This document shows positions 51,201 through 57,906 of a DNA stretch of 64,000 bases, one piece after another. The stretch lies in the NCBI RefSeq assembly GCF_030014955.1, contig NZ_JAGRPV010000001.1, positions 5,084,001 to 5,148,000 of the forward strand, read 5' to 3'. The notes under the pieces are model-generated. The model did not search any database and was not told the DNA's origin. It worked only from the letters and a program-made list of their open reading frames with translations. The position numbers and the translations under genes were made by a program. This stretch comes from Cohnella hashimotonis. GTDB lineage: Bacteria; Bacillota; Bacilli; Paenibacillales; Paenibacillaceae. Numbering within the stretch: position 1 is the stretch's first letter; each line of letters begins with the position of its first letter.

Positions 51201-52352
51201 CACTGTTTCATCCACTTTAATGCCGTTAAGCTCCAGCGTGCTCTCAACAATATCCGCCATGTTATTTTTGATATTGGCGGCCGCTTCGGCGCTGCTTTGT
51301 TCGAGATTCAAGATGTCTAGATTAAGCTGTGCAATTTCGGCAGCGGAGAGCTTGTCATCACTTCGTTTCGCATAACCATCGGCATACCCGGATTCGACTT
51401 TTTTCCTTTTTGAATCAATCTCGCTTTGATTACCTGAAATTTTGGACAGATCGTCTTTAAAGATAGATGCTTTCTGGCCGACCGTTTTTTCATTGTTAAC
51501 CTTTTCCGTCAACGCGGCCAACTTTTCCGTATAGCTGAGTTCTTGCTGAATAGCTTCTACATTTTTCAGATGGGCGTTGCCTTGCTCGTCGATGTGATCG
51601 ACCAGATTGGGCAGCAGCTCAGCGATCTGATTCATCGTCTTCTGATAACGCTCGGCCTGCTCGCTATCCGCAAACGTCGTGCCATGTTTGGTAGCGGTAT
51701 TCAGCTCCTGATATTGCTTAACCAATTGCTTAATCGTATCTTTATGATTCGTCCACGTCTGGGCCAGCTTCTCGATTCGCTGCCGTTCGGCTTCCATCTC
51801 TTCTTTATGTTGCTTGTGCTTTTCGATCAACGAGGTGATTCCACTGACGACAAAAGAGATAGCAAGCGACAAACCGAGCGAGAGCGTGGCTTCAAGAGCA
51901 GCAGCGGCAACTCGAACGCCAATAAGCCCTAGTCTAAGCAGGTTTAACTTTAAGGCGGTCGCTCCTGCAGCACCTGACATCGTAGTTATTTTGTTTTTCA
52001 GGGATTCGATTTGAGAATGCAATAAACCATCTTTAGGAATCAGCTTCTCAAACAATCCCTCTCCGCCCAGTCCTGCTATACCTCCAGAAAAAGAATTCAA
52101 CGACGACGAAAGGTTCTCCGCAAACTTCGAAGCCGAGTCCGACGCCTCTTTCGCTTTGCCCGTCAAGGCATCCAGCTGACTTTGAATGTCCTTTAACGCG
52201 GTTAGGTTGCTCTCCACGTTCACGATCAGGCTCAGCTTCCGAAGCGCCGAGCTCTTCTCCAGCGATTTGATCGCTTCATTTATGTTCTTCAGGGACGACG
52301 CCTGGTTCAGGATCGCCGACACCTGCACGTTGAGATCGTTGGTACTCGCCAT
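48231..52352 (-). CDS. Tail tape measure protein
   Basis: 1373 residues, ATG with GGGGGAG upstream. Long alternating coiled coils (e.g. NEEIAELEQDRSRTLREENF) with a hydrophobic part near the N-terminus (residues about 135-200: ALEATLSLGLSLAISFVVSG) and a Gly/Ser linker (about 650-670). At roughly 0.15 nm per residue it predicts a tail near 200 nm, a rule-of-thumb inference. It sets tail length. Intact, which argues that the tail module is functional. Confidence 0.92.
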   Translation of the reverse strand: MASTNDLNVQVSAILNQASSLKNINEAIKSLEKSSALRKLSLIVNVESNLTALKDIQSQLDALTGKAKEASDSASKFAENLSSSLNSFSGGIAGLGGEGLFEKLIPKDGLLHSQIESLKNKITTMSGAAGATALKLNLLRLGLIGVRVAAAALEATLSLGLSLAISFVVSGITSLIEKHKQHKEEMEAERQRIEKLAQTWTNHKDTIKQLVKQYQELNTATKHGTTFADSEQAERYQKTMNQIAELLPNLVDHIDEQGNAHLKNVEAIQQELSYTEKLAALTEKVNNEKTVGQKASIFKDDLSKISGNQSEIDSKRKKVESGYADGYAKRSDDKLSAAEIAQLNLDILNLEQSSAEAAANIKNNMADIVESTLELNGIKVDETVTENVQNLLAGFNLEGLNKNEIRTKTTEIANAIKQMYSSDIGAETFSRAATQLQRSLQLTDDQLMAYIDQIQYGTSSTLDLNAESAKIAATFSQTKQELEPLNQAMATMQNGQTLSKQAVDELIKQYPELLSHIQRTADGWTIETSALEDLRKEKLLKAIEDAKNEKLSTDAAIDNAKQRIKAYQLEQQALREGGSSKDQGPVKKKEAPKPGSPDFKLYDPDQVSFNLKNYNETAYTADRAKYLNEEILKEQAEQARREKMAKEQDEHLNFYYNQLDSMETGSGGSGGGGSGGSGASDPKPVLDDAIMSLDITKEEVKELNALFDARNKNIEALDRQIKAAEKAQDYGKTLDFTTKKLEAQKNAVAALEAAQVTLNKKATNLRANNSKFDTSDWFDADGEASVGFKRDLNEFATKSQAVHEDKKLTVEQKNTAIEALEEQQQAAQNLFDQLYAVKQGWSANAAEILNFKSSIEETQEALSKLKLENTNTYLDKQRKGFEALDDQFDAGQKTLQLYEKGTAAYNAQQEKQNTLLQSKVNFVQSEFDWAEKRLKQGGLEEGQIAAVNEYLTEQKAKLLDLQVAQKQAADSWAADVKKAAEDALSVVEEHYKRQGEAAVKALEKEMDAYKEIIGLQKQAFNRENKTEDFESSRDKLQKEAQELQNRLNKYSLDSSIEGKAKQAEIRKQLADKNEEIAELEQDRSRTLREENFDDLLANKEKEINAAKEAADQKWQTELAQDSQYRALKEAILNNSITNMESALQGFSANAQTYMNAIGSSIDINIAQKLDEIQKVKAVLNGINMLGTNPSTTFAANDMNAVASGTGASAKQTDYERYLKLKHEAEQIGTSKAIKDGSYYQSLTQEAEALRKRWGFANLSYDEAKNITYFHDGGEVGEPKTTQISWVQKALKSDEVMGILRNSEVVLNKPIQFINDIANRIIGSLSPAISTVSVPVAGNTNFSFTISGNTFEGGEAGAQSFMDLIERKIRTKQR

Positions 52353-52388
52353 ATGTATACCGCTCCCCCTCTAGTTCGTGTCCGGCGG

Positions 52389-52877
52389 TCAGTCGTCCGC
52401 CGGCTTGCTGATCTCCTCGCTCCGCTCTTCGCGAGACATCATCTCTTCCAGTGGCGGCGCCATGGCGCCGGCATCGCCGCTTTGCTCCATCCGCATCACA
52501 GCTTCCGTCAGCTTGTCGAGTTCTTCCTTGGGGAAGGCCCGTACGATCTCCTCCAGCAAGCCCAGATCGACGAGCTTCTCGCATAGCACGATCAGCTTCT
52601 CGACGTCCTTCGGCAGGTTCGCGAGCGACGTGAAGTGCTTGATCAGCAGCATATAATAAAGGAAGCTGACATCCTTGACGATCTCAAGCCCCAGCCCCCT
52701 TTGCTTTAATTGGGCTACCATCCCGGCGTAGTCCAGCACAAATCGCTGCATATCGGTCGCCTTGAACGCCATATGAACATCCACATAGCTGCCGTCGTGC
52801 AGCGTGACGCGTTTTAGACGCCCGAACCGCTCCCTATGCAGCTTCTGGACTTCCGTTATCTTCAATGCCTTGCTCAT
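52389..52877 (-). CDS. Tail assembly chaperone-like protein
   Basis: 162 residues from ATG 52877 (GGGAGAG upstream). Position between tail tube and tape measure genes and its acidic, helical C-terminus (LEEMMSREERSEEISK) suit a gpG-type chaperone. The usual -1 frameshift product (gpGT) is not evident: only 36 bases separate it from the tape measure gene, and the alternative frame just runs into that gene. Confidence 0.65.
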   Translation of the reverse strand: MSKALKITEVQKLHRERFGRLKRVTLHDGSYVDVHMAFKATDMQRFVLDYAGMVAQLKQRGLGLEIVKDVSFLYYMLLIKHFTSLANLPKDVEKLIVLCEKLVDLGLLEEIVRAFPKEELDKLTEAVMRMEQSGDAGAMAPPLEEMMSREERSEEISKPADD

Positions 52878-53002
52878 CTTCATCTCTCCCGAATGATTAA
52901 TAGTGTTGATACGATAAAGTCTATTGCATATGAAGCGGGAACGATCCCGCGCACGCCGCCTCATTCCCCTTCAGTTGCAACAGACGGAACGCAAAGGCAA
53001 GA

Positions 53003-53035
53003 AGCCGGAGCGGATGATTGCGATCCGCTCCGGCT
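53003..53035 (-). terminator. Hairpin between tail tube and chaperone genes
   Basis: Perfect 13-bp stem AGCCGGAGCGGAT/ATCCGCTCCGGCT with a 7-base loop; weak T run. Probably a partial terminator that lets the tail tube protein be made in excess. Confidence 0.8.
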
Positions 53036-53062
53036 GATGCTCTGTCCTAGCCGACCCGCTCC

Positions 53063-53857
53063 TTAGATCAACTGCGAGCCGTCATACAGCGTAATCTTGT
53101 AAAGATCCTGCTGACCCGGACGCTTGAGAATGGAAATCGGCATCGAGTGCTCGCTCGGATCGCCGGTAGCCTGCATCTGGATGTTCCAGTTGTCCTCCAT
53201 CTTGGCGGCGCCGATCTCGATCTGCGCCAGGTAGTCCTTCTGGTCGTACGGAGATTTGACGATTGCATCCAGTACGAGGCCGAACGAGCCGGCGAACTTG
53301 TCCGCGGAGATCGTGATCGTCTGCGCACCCGAGTCCGTATTGGTATTGTAGTAGGCGACGATCTTGGCGCCGTCGGCCAGCTCGCTCGCATGGAAAGACA
53401 GCACCTTAGCCGTACGGCTGTATTCGCCGGCAGCGACCGTCGAGGACGCGAATTCGATCTCTTCGCCATGCGTACCGTCTTCGTTTAGTTTAAAGACGGC
53501 GACCAGGGCGCCGCTTCCGCTCGGCGTGAAGTTCAGCGTCGCCTTGTCGCTCGACACCTCGAGCACGTCGCGCTGCTGAACGGCCTTTACGCCTTTCAAC
53601 ACATCGTTGCCGGTCATCATAGCCAGCGCCGCATTGTCGAACACGGCGTTCGACATCGTGATTTTGGCGTCGCGGGTCGAAGAGAAGCCGACGATTTTCG
53701 GATTGCCGCTGCCGCCGCGAGCGTATACGGTCTCGGCCGTATTTTCCAGTTGGGACGTCTTGAGATCGGACAGGTAGAAGAGCGGCTTACGCGTAGCTAC
53801 GTCTACGAAGGTTGCTTTCGGTACATCGCGGATTACCCATTGATTAAGTGCTGTCAT
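53063..53857 (-). CDS. Major tail (tube) protein
   Basis: 264 residues, ATG with AAGGAGA upstream. Beta-rich with a tube-protein-like pattern: AETVYARGGSGNPKIVGFSS, DAKITMSNAVFDNAALAMMT, an inserted domain (about 100-190) and a final EDNWNIQMQATGDPSEHSMP segment. It precedes the chaperone and tape measure genes, the standard siphophage order. No sheath gene is present, so the tail is non-contractile. Confidence 0.8.
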   Translation of the reverse strand: MTALNQWVIRDVPKATFVDVATRKPLFYLSDLKTSQLENTAETVYARGGSGNPKIVGFSSTRDAKITMSNAVFDNAALAMMTGNDVLKGVKAVQQRDVLEVSSDKATLNFTPSGSGALVAVFKLNEDGTHGEEIEFASSTVAAGEYSRTAKVLSFHASELADGAKIVAYYNTNTDSGAQTITISADKFAGSFGLVLDAIVKSPYDQKDYLAQIEIGAAKMEDNWNIQMQATGDPSEHSMPISILKRPGQQDLYKITLYDGSQLI

Positions 53858-53872
53858 AGTTGGAACATCTCC

Positions 53873-54607
53873 TTATTTGTGGTCGATTATTTTAGCGATA
53901 TGAAGGTCCTTCAGGTTCATCTTCTTGGCATCGATATTGCCGGTATAAATACCGAACAAGGTGTAATGAATGGAGTCCAGGTTCTCCACCCTGCGATAGC
54001 CGTCGTAAAACTGATACATCGAAAGTCGCATAATCTCATCCAACAGCGGCTTCCCCGACTTCCAGGAGAGCGCCGAGATCATGCTATGTAGATTAATGTC
54101 CGGCTTCGGTTTGGGACGCGCCTTTTTCCTGGCGAGCATCTCGGCGATCACCTTGGCCGTGACCTCGTCCGCGGGATTGTATTGGTCCTCATCTCGCTTC
54201 AGAAGTCTCACATGATTGCCGATCCTCACAACCTCCTGGATGAGGTCGAAGTTGGTCCGGTCTATGCGCGAGCCGTTGGCGAAGTAAAAATACGGATCCG
54301 CCGACGTCTGCACGTCGCACATCTCCGTCTTGGCCTTGAATACCGTGCGGAACGCCAACTCGGCTATCTGCCGGAATTCTGGATTGCAATAGCAATTTAT
54401 GAAAAAGACCTCGAAATGACTTAGCTCTTTCGATAGGTCTGTCGGGAGGCTGTTCTTGTCGAACAGCAAAACGGATAACAGCTGATTATATTTACCTTCT
54501 CCCATTTCCACGACCTCGCGGACCGTCGGTGCGTACAGCGGTTCGCAATTAGGGATAGGAACAGGCAATGCGGCTAAGAGCAGCAACTCGATGTCTTCCC
54601 GGTTCAC
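53873..54607 (-). CDS. Unrecognised protein between polymerase and tail tube genes
   Basis: 244 residues, GTG start at 54607 right after in-frame stops; no ribosome site, and the GTGA overlaps the end of a short upstream frame ending LVVMIDK, suggesting coupling. Largely helical, with a basic linker (ARKKARPKPKPDINLHSM). No signal or membrane segment. Similar-sized proteins occur with tail genes in Bacillales prophages; function unknown. Confidence 0.65.
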   Translation of the reverse strand: MNREDIELLLLAALPVPIPNCEPLYAPTVREVVEMGEGKYNQLLSVLLFDKNSLPTDLSKELSHFEVFFINCYCNPEFRQIAELAFRTVFKAKTEMCDVQTSADPYFYFANGSRIDRTNFDLIQEVVRIGNHVRLLKRDEDQYNPADEVTAKVIAEMLARKKARPKPKPDINLHSMISALSWKSGKPLLDEIMRLSMYQFYDGYRRVENLDSIHYTLFGIYTGNIDAKKMNLKDLHIAKIIDHK

Positions 54608-54653
54608 TTATCAATCATGACGACCAGTCCCTTCACAAGCATTAGAGCAGCAA

Positions 54654-54738
54654 TGAACCCGCACTGAATTTTTTCGGAACGCGAGGGTGCCGATTCTGGC
54701 TATCGGCAGCATCCTCTTCCCATGCGGCGGCGGGTTCA
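54654..54738. other. Large nested inverted repeat (possible structured RNA)
   Basis: Outer stem TGAACCCGC/GCGGGTTCA (54654-54662 with 54730-54738) encloses an inner hairpin made of GAGG (54683-54686) and GTGCCGAT (54687-54694) pairing with ATCGGCAGC and CCTC (54702-54716, small bulges). It sits between the polymerase gene and the gene at 53873. No T run follows on the minus strand. The rest of the 280-base gap (54608-54887) has two copies of ATCAAGGATT (near 54797 and 54862) and a possible 41-codon frame with a GGGAG site. Confidence 0.55.
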
Positions 54739-54887
54739 TGCCGTCTCCCTTAAAGACCGTTCTAAAATGGGCTTATCTGCACGAAAACCTTGATACATCA
54801 AGGATTTCTCTTCCACCCCCAGGTTTGATGCCGGCTCCTAACAGCCCCAAAACCCCGCCATATCAAGGATTACAGGATTTTCAATAA

Positions 54888-57461
54888 TCAAACATATGTT
54901 CGCCTTTTTATTCGCATTCGTTCCCTTGTTCTTTCCCGATTGGCTTTAGCGGCACATGGCTCGCATTTCTTTTGATTACGGGACGTCTTGATCACCCGCT
55001 CGCCGCATCCCTCGCACATGATATGGCCGTCATCTAATTTCATGGACACATTCTTTTTTAGATTTCGAACCAGAATATCGCCGAAGCACGACCACAGCGT
55101 CGTTTTGTAGCTGCTTTGTTTCAATCCGTACAAATAAGCCACAAGCACATCAACGACTGCGTCGATGTCGTCATTGATCTCCAGCAGCTCCTTGCGTATT
55201 TTCATGTATAAGTAATCTTGCTGTGTGTCTTCGCCGTCTCCGGCCATTGTTTTTCCAAAGAAATGCTTTTTTAAATCGCGTTCCGCATAAGCCTTGATGA
55301 TGGCTGCATCCGGTTCCCGATCCGGCTTCGACATCAGTAATCGATAGTCCAGCTTCCCGATCTGCGCTGCGGAGAACCGGATGCGGACGTTGGGAATGAG
55401 TTTGCCCAAGCGGTTGATAACGCTCTGGTTGGCAGGCTCGATCTCATGCTCTTGCTTGTCCTTGGCGTATTTAAAAAAGTGCGGAAGCTTGGCCCGCGCA
55501 TAGCTCTTGATCAGTTCGTGTTTATCCTCGGGCCGCTCCAACTTATACAGTGTCTTCGCATAATCGATCGTAAAGTTGTTTTCCATGCACAGCCATTTGA
55601 TCACATCGAGATCGACCGTCGGACTGTTCCAGATTTTCGTGATCTCATTGGAAATGGATCCGATATTGCCACCGGTATATGCAGCCCTGATTCCTCCATA
55701 TATGCTGCGGGCATTGATCGTCTGGGCGCCTGCCTTGGCCATCTCGTAATATAGGGGAACAATGTCGCGCATTTCTCTTTCCGCTGCCTTCACCAGCGCC
55801 GGCTCGGCGCATACGAGGCTTTTGTCCCCGTCGTTGTCGAACATGAGCAGCTTGCCGATGGCATCGCGACAGCTCGTATACAAGCCTTTGGTTACAAACC
55901 ATCGTTTCTTTTCTTTGTCCGACTTGTTCGTCCTTACCGCATGCTCCCGGTACATATGTGGGGCGCGCAGGCAGTCCAGCCTTGTCTCGTTGCCGTAAAG
56001 ACTGCAGAACACTTCACCGTCCGCCAACAGACCCGACGGGCGCGCTTCGCCGAGAAACAAACGCTGGCAAAAAGCGTAAAGGTCGGGACAAATGTACGTA
56101 TATTTGCCATCGACGTCCAGCTTCCCAGACTTGGCTGCCTTGATTTTACTCTTTTTGACCTGCTTCAATATTTCTTTGCTATACGTGTCGCTCAAGAGCT
56201 CCGGGTAGATCTCAAGCGCTTGCTGGTAGCTATTTTTGTCTTTATTCGCATCCACCACGCCCAGTACTTTTAGCATCGTTTCTTTATCCGTCCCAAGCCT
56301 GACGATGAGATCCCGGGATGCCGCGCTAAGCTCCAGGAGCTCGTCATCTGTCAGCGATGTTAAGGTCTGCAGCATTTGATAGTTAAGCTTAGCGTCGGCG
56401 AGGCGCTCCTCTTCCTCGTTGCATTTCCCCGCCCGGCAGCCATGCGTCCGATACAAACGCTGATACTGTTGCCAGGACTGATAATAGTTCCACATTTTAA
56501 ACTGGCTCTTCGTAAAAATGACCTCGATGCCTTCTTTGAGAATATCCCGGCTTTGTCCGTAAATGTCCTTCACGATCCCGACGCGCATATCCGATCCGCT
56601 CTTTCGATGTTCCCGGATAAACTTATCGAACGGAAACGGAACGAGCAGTCCTTTGATCCAAGGCAGTCTGACCATCATGCTGCGCTTTTGAAGCCGGGGG
56701 AGAATCATGCCGCAGCCGTCCGTATGCGTTATGGGAATATCCAGCTCCGTCCTCTGGATCTCGTACGTGCCGATGTCGATATGATCGGCAAGGCTCCGGA
56801 CCGCCGTCTCCAGATCGTCGACGACGATCGCCTTGTCGATATCGAATTCCGGCCACTCTTCCGTTGCCGTAGCGCAAAGCGCGAGATACGCCAAGTATTT
56901 GTTGCTGTTGATGCCTCCCTGACGGTTGATCGATTCCGTCGTCAGGCCGCAGGACAGCGCCATCTGATGCTGCTGCAGCAGGCTTTCCCGGATGAACAGC
57001 GTTTTTTTCGTACGAATCTGACCTGCGCTTGCGGTAAAGCACACATATTTGCTGCCTCCGTGCATGAATCCGTTCAAAATGAGATCCTCCAGGACAGCCA
57101 GATAGTACGTTTGAATAACGAACAAATCCTCGGACAGCGCATCCGGGGCAATGCCGAGCGTCCGGGTCAACGCGGATTCGAAAACGCCGATGATGTTTTT
57201 CTGCTTAAGTCCGCGGGCATCCAGTTTTCTGATGTCGACGTTCTGCGCGAACGCCTGCTTCATTTGTTCCTTCAGCCTCTTTAACCGTTTATTCGCAAAG
57301 GCAAGGCGATCTGCCGCTCGATTGCCAAGATTTTGAGCCGACTTCAAATAGGCCATGTACTTTCTTGTGCGATGCATGCGCCGACTGATGCGTTGTTCGA
57401 CTGACGTATAAAAATGGCCCGTATCCAAACCGTACATATAAATTTGCCGATGTAAACTCAT
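54888..57461 (-). CDS. YonO-like single-polypeptide RNA polymerase
   Basis: 857 residues, ATG 57461 with AGGAGG upstream. Residues 540-550 read MFDNDGDKSLV: Asp542, Asp544 and Asp546 form the metal-binding triad of two-barrel RNA polymerases (DxDGD in YonO, crAss-like phage and QDE-1 enzymes). About 40 residues before it, LRAPHMYREHAV resembles the conserved segment preceding that motif. The other barrel is likely near 248-330 (GCGMILPRLQKRSMMVRLPW, then KG at 270-271). The C-terminus has a four-Cys zinc ribbon (CEGC ... CEPC) and a basic tail. SPbeta YonO is a late-gene polymerase; here the gene heads the tail cluster, so it may transcribe it (inference). Confidence 0.8.
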   Translation of the reverse strand: MSLHRQIYMYGLDTGHFYTSVEQRISRRMHRTRKYMAYLKSAQNLGNRAADRLAFANKRLKRLKEQMKQAFAQNVDIRKLDARGLKQKNIIGVFESALTRTLGIAPDALSEDLFVIQTYYLAVLEDLILNGFMHGGSKYVCFTASAGQIRTKKTLFIRESLLQQHQMALSCGLTTESINRQGGINSNKYLAYLALCATATEEWPEFDIDKAIVVDDLETAVRSLADHIDIGTYEIQRTELDIPITHTDGCGMILPRLQKRSMMVRLPWIKGLLVPFPFDKFIREHRKSGSDMRVGIVKDIYGQSRDILKEGIEVIFTKSQFKMWNYYQSWQQYQRLYRTHGCRAGKCNEEEERLADAKLNYQMLQTLTSLTDDELLELSAASRDLIVRLGTDKETMLKVLGVVDANKDKNSYQQALEIYPELLSDTYSKEILKQVKKSKIKAAKSGKLDVDGKYTYICPDLYAFCQRLFLGEARPSGLLADGEVFCSLYGNETRLDCLRAPHMYREHAVRTNKSDKEKKRWFVTKGLYTSCRDAIGKLLMFDNDGDKSLVCAEPALVKAAEREMRDIVPLYYEMAKAGAQTINARSIYGGIRAAYTGGNIGSISNEITKIWNSPTVDLDVIKWLCMENNFTIDYAKTLYKLERPEDKHELIKSYARAKLPHFFKYAKDKQEHEIEPANQSVINRLGKLIPNVRIRFSAAQIGKLDYRLLMSKPDREPDAAIIKAYAERDLKKHFFGKTMAGDGEDTQQDYLYMKIRKELLEINDDIDAVVDVLVAYLYGLKQSSYKTTLWSCFGDILVRNLKKNVSMKLDDGHIMCEGCGERVIKTSRNQKKCEPCAAKANRERTRERMRIKRRTYV

Positions 57462-57467
57462 GCAAAT

Positions 57468-57593
57468 CTACCTCCTGTCTAATAAGTCCTGTTCTGCCAT
57501 TCGAATGATCTCACGCAAATCCTCATCGTAATAATCGCCGTAATCCAGTTCGCCATCGTAATATAGATCCTGCCAGTTAAGCGGTTTGTCCAC
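57468..57593 (-). CDS. Small acidic protein before the polymerase gene
   Basis: 41 residues, GTG 57593 with GGAGGTG upstream, stop seven bases before the polymerase start. Highly acidic and Tyr-rich: DGELDYGDYYDEDLREIIRM. The frame and ribosome site are good, and the polymerase ribosome site lies inside its 3' end, so the two are coupled. A role as a polymerase accessory or regulator is only a guess from position. Confidence 0.6.
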   Translation of the reverse strand: MDKPLNWQDLYYDGELDYGDYYDEDLREIIRMAEQDLLDRR

Positions 57594-57906
57594 TGCTGCA
57601 CCTCCAGCTTGCAATTCATCCTTCTACTTAGAGATGGCATTCGTTCGACAAGCCGGTTGCTGACTGTCACAAAAGCACGACAAAAAGCCCCCGTTTTTGT
57701 TCGACGAGGGCCAAATTTAAATTAATATCCTATCCGTTAATCAACCGCAGCTTCTCCAGTAGACGCTTCAAGGCGATCGTCGCCGTCGACCGGCTCGAAG
57801 CCGTTGACGGATTGAAGCTTTCGGCGGCCTACCGGCCAACCTCCGGCAAAAGCGGCTCGATGGTTCGAAATAGGAACCCGCGATCTGCAGACTCAGCGAG
57901 ACTCCA
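57594..57906. other. Gap between tail cluster and thrS
   Basis: No convincing gene. It holds a terminator on the minus strand (57682-57712) and a GC-rich stretch (57780-57900) with short open frames on both strands that look like debris. This is the upstream border of the tail cluster; no direct repeat typical of attachment sites was found matching the other border near 30430-30520. Confidence 0.4.
57682..57712 (-). terminator. Terminator downstream of thrS
   Basis: Minus-strand stem GCCCTCG/CGGGGGC (one G-U) with an 11-base loop, followed by five T. Confidence 0.7.

Noticed and set aside
52276..52584. Possible gpGT frameshift extension of the tail chaperone
   Set aside because: The alternative frame is Arg/Gly-rich, has no slippery site that I can support and simply runs into the tape measure gene start.
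52389..54607. Contractile sheath or head protein among the unassigned tail genes
   Set aside because: The 53063 gene has tube-like features and position, and the 53873 protein is too small and helical for a sheath; nothing resembles portal, capsid or terminase.
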